The notes under the pieces were generated by a model. That model had not been told where the DNA came from. It saw only the letters and a program-made list of their open reading frames with translations, and did not search any database. A stretch of 64,000 nt of DNA, taken from Asterella californica. Lineage: Eukaryota > Streptophyta > Marchantiopsida > Marchantiales > Aytoniaceae. How positions within the stretch are numbered: position 1 is the stretch's first letter; each line of letters starts with the position of its first letter. Of the stretch, positions 57,257 through 64,000 are shown piece by piece. The DNA lies in assembly GCA_036924285.1 (NCBI GenBank), contig JAYKYS010000001.1, positions 34,657,501-34,721,500 on the forward strand, read 5' to 3'. A program made the position numbers and the translations under genes.

Positions 57257-57632
57257 ACCATTGCAGGACTCGAACTAGAAGCTTTGTTAACAGTTTGTCG
57301 TGCATGCATCTCCAACTGTACCTACAAAAGACTGAATCTACGACCTTTCTCTTCAAAGACTGTAGGCTAAACCACTTGGGACACCTATCTTTGATATCCC
57401 AAGTGGTTTGTATGTTGGACTTTTGTTCGAAAGAAAAGTCCTTGTAAAGTCCATATATATATTCCTCAACCGTTGGTACTAAAATATTACTAGGGTTAAA
57501 CTTTGACCATGCGTACGTCTGGAACAAACCATACCAGACTATTTACCAGGTCTAGTCTCACTACCTGGTACGGCCTATGCGAAACCTCTCGTATGGATCA
57601 GTATCCGGCTAAAGCCTCATACTGATCCATAC
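57257..57632 (-). repeat. Hairpin cluster next to a tRNA-like promoter; possible SINE relic
   Basis: Three separate inverted repeats follow each other: AAACCACTTGGG (57369-57380 with 57398-57409), GGACTTTT (57417-57424 with 57434-57441) and GTATGGATCAGTAT (57591-57604 with 57619-57632). On the minus strand just below lies a B-box GTTCGAGTCC (57266-57275) about 30 bases after an A-box-like TAGGTACAGTTGG, reminiscent of tRNA-derived SINEs. No target duplication or A-rich tail was identified and no intact tRNA folds. Confidence 0.4.
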
Positions 57633-58834
57633 CATAGTCCACTTCCGATGGAAGGATGTGGACTAAACGACACGCGGATTAGCGGCTGTCACCTCCGGCC
57701 GCGGCTGCAGGTAGCCCTTGCTGGGGTTGGTGTTGTCGTAGAGTATTGCCGTAGATAAGCATTTACTGCTTATGGAGGAGGAGCTCCGGCGGTCGGTGAA
57801 AATCTCTTGTCTCTTGTGAGGTTATACATTATTACAGCACACTGTTACTTTTACTTTTACCTTTATGCTTCAGTAGCATGCACTCCACAAGTTCTCACTA
57901 TCATATGACTGCAGTAGAGAGCCCCATTGACCGTGACTCGGTAGAGTAATTTTTTTCTCTATTATGAAGGAGGGTTTGTGTGTTGTCTCCATCACACCAT
58001 TTTCTTTTCTTTAACTCATAACCCCAAGATGAATAAACTTAAATTTTTTTTGAGTTTGTAAGTTTTTGACATTTTTATTTGATAACCCATCGCCAAATAC
58101 AAGATTTTAAGAGACTGTGGTTTATCAAACAAACCGTAGAGAGAGAGCTGTGGTTTATAAAATTAAAAGTCTTAAATATAACCTTTTGTAAGCTATGTGA
58201 TAGAATGGAACTCAGAGTATATAACAACGTGCATATTTGCTTCAGATTCTACATTTGTGTCTTCTACAGACACTTTTCACATCTCTATATGTGAGAATTA
58301 TTCTGAAAAAACAAATAAATCATTTTAACTGTACCTTCTGCAGAAAATCACTCATCAAAAAGTCACGAGCATCCATGATAAGATAGTTCACTTGACGTTA
58401 GTGCAGGAGCAATGTCTTAAATATTATTAAAAAAGTAACATATATAATTCAAGGCACATAACTCTTCGACAGTTGTGATTTATCTAAATAAAATCATAAT
58501 CCCTTAACAAAGCCTAGGGATTGTGGCTTTATGCGATAAACCATTCTTAATACACAAATATCCAAAGGTCTTGAGTTATATTGTAATCATTTCTTTCAGT
58601 GGTTGATGTATAATATAAGCAAGGGGATGGAGTGGCTTCTCTATCTTAAACCACTATCTGACGTGAAACTGAGAGGAATGGAAAAGAACAAAAAGACACG
58701 ACTACGATGGTGACATCCGCAATATAAAAAATAAAGAATAAAGGGAAGTATAAAATCTCTATTATTTTACAAAGGTACCCAATGGTTGATTAGTATTCAA
58801 ATATTATGGTTTATTAAATTAAAATATAAAGATC

Positions 58835-58935
58835 ATTGTTTATCAAACGTCTTGCGTGATAATCCATTGTGGAGGATAATGTATCAAGTATAAAACCACT
58901 CCAACCTACAAAAGAGAAAATACTTTATATTCCCA
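58835..58935. repeat. Dispersed repeat, copy 2
   Basis: TTTATCAAACGTCTTG through GTATAAAACCACTCCAA matches 28290-28400 at about 80%, in the same orientation. Ends are undefined. Confidence 0.6.
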
Positions 58936-59690
58936 TAATCCTCTACGTATGAGAGAAGCTAATCAAAGGAATGCATTGTCGGTTTCCAAGTCACCTCGAG
59001 GTAAAGACGAGCCGAGTCGAAGCTGAGAGATGACTTGAAAACCGGGAATGACTAGCATAAGTGGTTCCATCACTATATAACATGTGTAGGGTTTTCTTTA
59101 ATGACTTTAGAAACGTTAGAGCTTAAAAACCCTCAGCATGTTTGATGTCCTACATAAACATGAATGATTACTTTGATGATTACTGAGAGGTTGGGCTCCC
59201 GAAGCTACACATATTAGTAGGAAGGTTAGTTTATCTAAGAAATGAGAGTTACTAGCATGAAAGCATGTGTATCTCTTACAGATGTACATGCTTTCACTGG
59301 AGGCAGAAATTTAGAAACAAGCTGCTTTGATCTGACATATAAGTTAGTATATTTCGATACCACAACATGAGAGATTGAAGTTTGAGGACACCAGAAATAT
59401 AAAGTCTTCAATTTTTTTGTATTTTGGACTGCCTTGATGTAGGATATATCATCTTTTGCATGCAACACATTTCATAAACCATGATTGAACTTGATAAATC
59501 ATGATATATATATATATATATTATTTGATAAACCATGATTTTGAATATCACGTCTTGGAATATATTTGAACCGTTCGACCTTGTGAAAAAATCCATTATC
59601 CATCTTTACATTTTCTTCTTCCTTTACGTTATGCAAGTCACGATCGTGATCATGACTTCTTAGTCCTAAAAAAACCCTTCCCCTCGGTTT

Positions 59691-61710
59691 CACATCTAGA
59701 GTGGTAAAGTGGTTCAGGATGAATGGTAAAGTGGTAAAGTGGTTCAGCACGTACAATGAAGATGTTTGGGATGACTTGAATGGTTGGGTGCTAATGACAT
59801 TTCCTGTCCGAGTGGAGAGAAGTTATGTCTGCGCTAGAGTTAGGAGTTGGAATAGAACTGGACCTCCCTCCATACTACCTTGAAATCTGTGTCTAACATG
59901 TAAACTGATGATTCATCCAGCACTGCTGGCCGTCATTACGAAAGTGTGGATAAATTCGAGTGTTGTCCATCCGATCTCGAGAGGAGGGAGGATATGGCTC
60001 AAGCTGGAAACTGGGAAGAAGTAGCACTGGCCAAAACTTGAGCTCACAGAAGGAACTCATCCCACCATCTTGGACGTTATGTTTGTGCACCACGCTCGAC
60101 TCGTGTAAATTTGGACTGGTCATCGAGAGAGAGAACGTGGAGTGAGCTAGATGGTGAGCTAGATGGCTGTTTAGAGGAAGGGAGCTGAAGTAGGGTAAAC
60201 ATACGTGTGCCGTCGGAGGCTACGAAGGGCAGGGCAGTGAGACCTAAAGCAAAGATAGAGAGAGGCACAGATGAAGAAGCAGGCACAGTAGATATAAAGG
60301 GAAGGAAAGGGTGGGGGGTAATGTGGGTCCAGGGTTAGATTTCATAGATCGGGTTTAACACTGTGAACTGAAAGTGAAGTCGAGGAGAGGAGTTTGGAAA
60401 CCTATGGTTGAAAGTCCTGTCGTGCAGCTGCTGTGCATGAGGTGAGGTGGGCAGTACAATTTTTTGTTTCCCCAAGAAAGCGAAGATTGGTCGGTGAGTG
60501 AAGGACGAGGTCTACCAGGATTGTCACATCAGCATCACAGTGTTCTTTTGCTTGTCAACATAGAGCTTCAGACCATGAGATTTTGGAGTTGCCAGACTTT
60601 CTAGTCGTGAAGTTCGGATCGCGAGGAAGGAGAAAGAGGAATAGTGAAACGTTGCGAGACTGTATCATCATCGACTGTATGCCCACTTCAATTGTGAGAC
60701 ACGCACGAGCAGATAAGATGCGGTTAGTCCGTGGATGAGCAGGGGAGTAGAGCCTCACGGAAGCAGAAGGAACTGGAGTATGGGAGTCTTGCAAAGTACC
60801 AACACTTGCTGATCGACATTTCAAACCTGAAACGTGTACATGGCTGCTGGTATGTTTCTTCAGTCCTTGAGAGAATTTGAGATGGGAATTATTCTCCGAG
60901 CGAAATAATGAGTACGGAGCACCGTCTTTGTGAGGCGAGGATGGACTTACGGGTATCTTTTCAGTCAGCTGATGGTTAATTTTGTGTTTTCACTATCGAC
61001 TCTGCTGAAGCTGTCGAACAAACCAGAAATTGCTTTGACCGATTTGTAGTAGGAGGATTTGTAGCTATCTGCACTCTAATTCCATCTCGTCCATTATCAT
61101 GTGCAGTGACCCTTCCTTTCCTCGCTCTTGTTTCTGCGGGTTCGCAAGAAAATATCAACTAATATATCGCACTAGTACGGTTGATTATCATCCCTATTGC
61201 ACCCACAAATGTCTGTCTCTGTTTTGGTCAGTTGCGTGCCATATGTTTCATCTGTAGTATGTGGGATGTGTTCTGAACTACCAGCTCTTGCGTATTAGCT
61301 GTTTTGTTGATCTGGTCTGTACTCAAGGACCTGCCACAGAGCTCATCAGATGTATGTAGCATTAGATGCCTCAAGCCAGTCTGCAACCTGTTTTTATTGC
61401 GCGGAAAGTTCTTACGTTTGACCACTGCTGGCACTACACTTCTCGTCAAGTGAAAGCGAGCTTTAGTTGCAACAGAGATTGTCTATTCGAACTCGTACCG
61501 TACAAAGCAGTGTAGAGCATGGTTGCAAGAATTTCTGGTGCAACGATGTTAAGTTTTAAGCCGTTTAGACGAGGTTTAACGAGTTGTGTCGGTGGAGTGC
61601 CTAGTATAGTTTTCTAGAAAAGAAGCAGGTTGGTATGATAACGGTACCATCAGCGTGCTCTATAGACTTGGCGTCACACTCTAATGTTAAGTTGTCCATA
61701 TGTAGGTATT
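59691..61710. other. GC-richer region upstream of the DUF3504-like gene
   Basis: GC rises here as it does upstream of the other two genes. Open frames on both strands are short; one on the minus strand at 60077-60286 begins with a signal-peptide-like stretch but has no other support. It may contain the promoter, 5' UTR or upstream exons of the next gene: TATGTAG at 61699-61705 could be a splice acceptor placed just before the ATG at 61711. Confidence 0.4.
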
Positions 61711-63944
61711 ATGGAGCAAATACTCAAAGATTCTTTCAGGTCGGAAAGCTTTGGTACGATAAGAACACTAGATGGGGACGGGAGTTTTGTCAGGAATACT
61801 GTGGACGACGATCTTGCTGGTATCTGGGACTGGTTACAGTCCATGGTCCAAGAATGTAATGAGAACATGAGTGATGTGACAGAAGAAGACATGACAAATG
61901 CACTTGGAGGTGGAGAAGGAGGTTGTACTACAGATCAAAAACCCAGTTTTGTTGCATTAGACCGTGAAATTTTGGCTACTCTGATGGCTAGCGGTGGAAA
62001 TCAGAGTACGAAGAACGACACTTGGTCGAGACGCAGATTTGATGAATGGAGACTGCAGAATGGGATGCCGACATCAAAGGCAATCGAAACAATGGACATC
62101 GAGGTTCTTGCATCTCAATTGCCCACTTTCTTCCAGCAGGTTATGAAGCATAACGGTGATCACTATCCTTTAGAGAGGTACTCTTTGGCTGAGGGCACAG
62201 AACTTGTGAGTTATGTGCACTTCATGAAACTTCAGTACTGATAATGGCAAAGCTTTGGTATTTAAAAGCGCTTGTGAATCCTCATTTTAGCTCCTGATGT
62301 GTGACACATGTTCAACGCGGATCTTGGCAGTCTTCTGGGATTTTACCGAGGTTTTACTCGTATAATGAGAAAAGCACAAGAGGCTCGAATTTGTGAGACT
62401 CGTGTGATAGAAACACCCTTCGATATGAGGGCAAATCCTGTATTCCAGCGAACTGGGATAGCTATGTTGGAAGCTATGCGGAGAAGTGTCCTTGCAGGGG
62501 CCAACAAGCGGAGGAAGAAGTCGGCTGTTGTGTCTTGGGTGAATGAAGAAGCACTCTTGGCTGACAAAGATCACCAAGCATCACACCCTTATGGATGTTT
62601 CCGCCGTTGGGCATACTATTGTGTATCCCGGTTCCGGATCCGGGGGGGAAAAGAGCTGTATAATGTTATGGACTACGACTTCCATGAGAGCAGGGATAAG
62701 GATGGAGATTATGTTATGTAAGTTTTTGTTTTAATCGTTAGTCTAATTTCTTCTTTTTCTCTCATGTCCTCGGTTTCTGTTTCCTGACACTCATCGGTTG
62801 AGAGCACACCATTCGCTCTTTAGCTTTCAGACTTTCGCTGATTTATGTTGTTGGCTTTGGATGTGTTCTTTCAGTTACGGTGAAAGATTACTGAAAAATC
62901 TGGATTCTTCAACAGCCCCACCGGGCAATGCTGCCGCTCTGAAGGCAACAGCAAGAGGGACGGTAAAGCGGGTGAAGGTAGAACCCCTTCGGGTGCCTGT
63001 GAAGTGTTATCAAGACGATGTTATACATACCTACAGACAATTTATGAAGCACCAACCAGTAAAAGTTGGTGATGAAGTTGGAAAACCACGTCATCTTTTC
63101 CTGCAGCCCATAGGGAACCCGGTCACTAACGTGAGTATTCTTAAACACGTCTTTGGATATATGAGAGTATGTGTTCGTCAGAGGATTCGCGTCACTTTCC
63201 CTACCTGAATCATTCTCTTGATATACCAGGTCAGCAGAAAGCTTCATGCTGAACGAGCCGATCATGCTTACAATGCAGGAAATTGAACAGTTCATGTGTA
63301 AAATATAACATCCTGTTAAAGTAGTCTTACTTGGCGTGTGGGAACTTCCAGGCTTGGTTTGCGAAGTCCCATGTTTCGGAGCGGGTTTTGATTTCACTGT
63401 TCAAGACCATGGCAGTTGTTGCTGGTATAAACGTGAAAGAGACCAACAATAAGCCTGGACGACCCACCTTACCCAACCCAATCGTGGGAGGAGCTTCTCC
63501 AACAATAAACATGAGAGGGGCTGTCATACCCGGCTACAGTTTATATGCTAGGTAGGAGGAGATGCGCTGTCTACAAGTGAATTGTGTTCTGGTCCTCTGT
63601 GTCATGATTTACTTACAAACTCGTGCTAGTCCCGCAGGTATGAGTTGAATGCGGAACTTCAAACAAATGTTTCCCCGAGTGATAATATCAGCAGCTGTAA
63701 GAGAAGTTTTCAAGGAGCTTATGGAGATGAAAATAGAAAACAAGAGGATATCAACCAGCAGTCTTCTGGGACTTCATCTGCAAGAAGTGGACCTGATCTT
63801 GTATGCAGTGCACCCGTCGTTGATGTCGCTGAGAAAGGAGCTTTTGAAGCTTTGGCCGACCGCGACGTTCAACACAATTCTGAAGTCTGTGTTGCCAGTA
63901 CATGTTCTGGTTTGTACCTACTGCCAACTTGGCTGACTTGCTAG
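61711..63944 (+). CDS. Crypton/DUF3504-like tyrosine-recombinase-derived protein
   Basis: Five exons (61711-62177, 62331-62717, 62875-63130, 63352-63551, 63638-63944) join through GT-AG introns of 153, 157, 221 and 86 bp and give one open frame of 538 codons. The order matches DUF3504/Crypton-type recombinases (KIAA1958/ZMYM relatives): an acidic N-terminus; an N-terminal core-binding region with RRRFDEWR and, across intron 1, YPLESLLGFYRGFTR; a basic KRRKK near 215; then the catalytic fold with FRIRGGKEL, YGERLLKN, CYQDDVIHTYRQFMKHQP, LFLQPIGNP, AWFAKS and FKTMAVVAGI. By position R260, K292, R407 and a tyrosine (Y438, or Y432/Y435) are kept, but both histidines appear lost (K404 in the HSGR-type box; none at the later GH site). 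It probably binds DNA without cutting it. An upstream exon and a later 3' exon cannot be excluded. Confidence 0.82.
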
Positions 63945-64000
63945 CTGTATTGAGATTCTGCTGAACAGTCTCGTTTCTTCATCCTACTGGTCTAGGTCAT
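63945..64000. other. Sequence after the last predicted exon, to window end
   Basis: Only 56 bases; either 3' UTR or intron of the preceding gene. GTTTGT at 63911 could be an alternative donor that would skip the present stop, which the window is too short to test. Confidence 0.3.

Larger units (their letters stand above)
55931..59690. other. AT-rich spacer
   Basis: No gene is recognised. It holds the hairpin cluster at 57257-57632 and the second copy of the dispersed repeat at 58835-58935. AT microsatellites lie near 55965 and 59503. Sequence around 58500-58560 and 59470-59535 repeats the phrase ATAAACCAT. Confidence 0.5.

Noticed and set aside
63230..63286. An extra exon of the DUF3504-like gene (VSRKLHAERADHAYN)
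   Set aside because: It has a usable acceptor but stops after 18 codons, whereas joining 63130 directly to 63352 restores the conserved NP...WF string in frame.

Overview
The window looks like nuclear DNA of a land plant or close streptophyte. The evidence is a plant-type Y14/RBM8A gene, an LRR receptor kinase with the plant extracellular plan, a plant L1-like LINE whose ORF2 ends in a zf-RVT zinc motif, AAACCCTA telomere-type boxes, short GT-AG introns and AT-rich spacers full of small transposons. An early-diverging lineage such as a bryophyte would fit, but the sequence does not prove it.

Layout. 1-4.4 kb is AT-rich spacer with small repeats. 4.55-9.95 kb is a young LINE (5'-truncated ORF1, intact ORF2, long poly(A), 15-bp target duplication) inserted in an open frame. 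10-32 kb is gene-poor: hairpin repeats, several inverted-repeat elements, a decayed hAT-like transposase (20.8-21.8 kb, minus strand) and a Tourist-like MITE (30.4-30.8 kb). 32.9-34.9 kb is a Mutator-like element with a 9-bp target duplication; a tRNA-type SINE with its own 15-bp duplication sits inside its right terminal repeat. 36.1-39.4 kb is an intronless LRR receptor kinase. 39.4-48.3 kb is AT-rich spacer with a tandem repeat of about 320-350 bp and perfect hairpins. 48.3-50.3 kb is the Y14 gene. 50.3-61.7 kb is spacer with a GC-rich repeat block (53.9-55.9 kb) and a hairpin cluster (57.4-57.6 kb). 61.7-63.9 kb is a five-exon gene for a protein related to Crypton/DUF3504 tyrosine recombinases.

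The three host genes are not a functional cluster: one is a surface receptor, one an exon-junction-complex subunit, one a probably domesticated transposase relative. The most unusual item is the DUF3504-like gene. Its frame stays open through four GT-AG introns, while both histidines expected at the recombinase active site appear to be replaced. That suggests a protein kept for DNA binding rather than recombination. A second notable item is a family of 17-bp-arm hairpins whose arms differ between copies yet stay perfectly paired within each copy.
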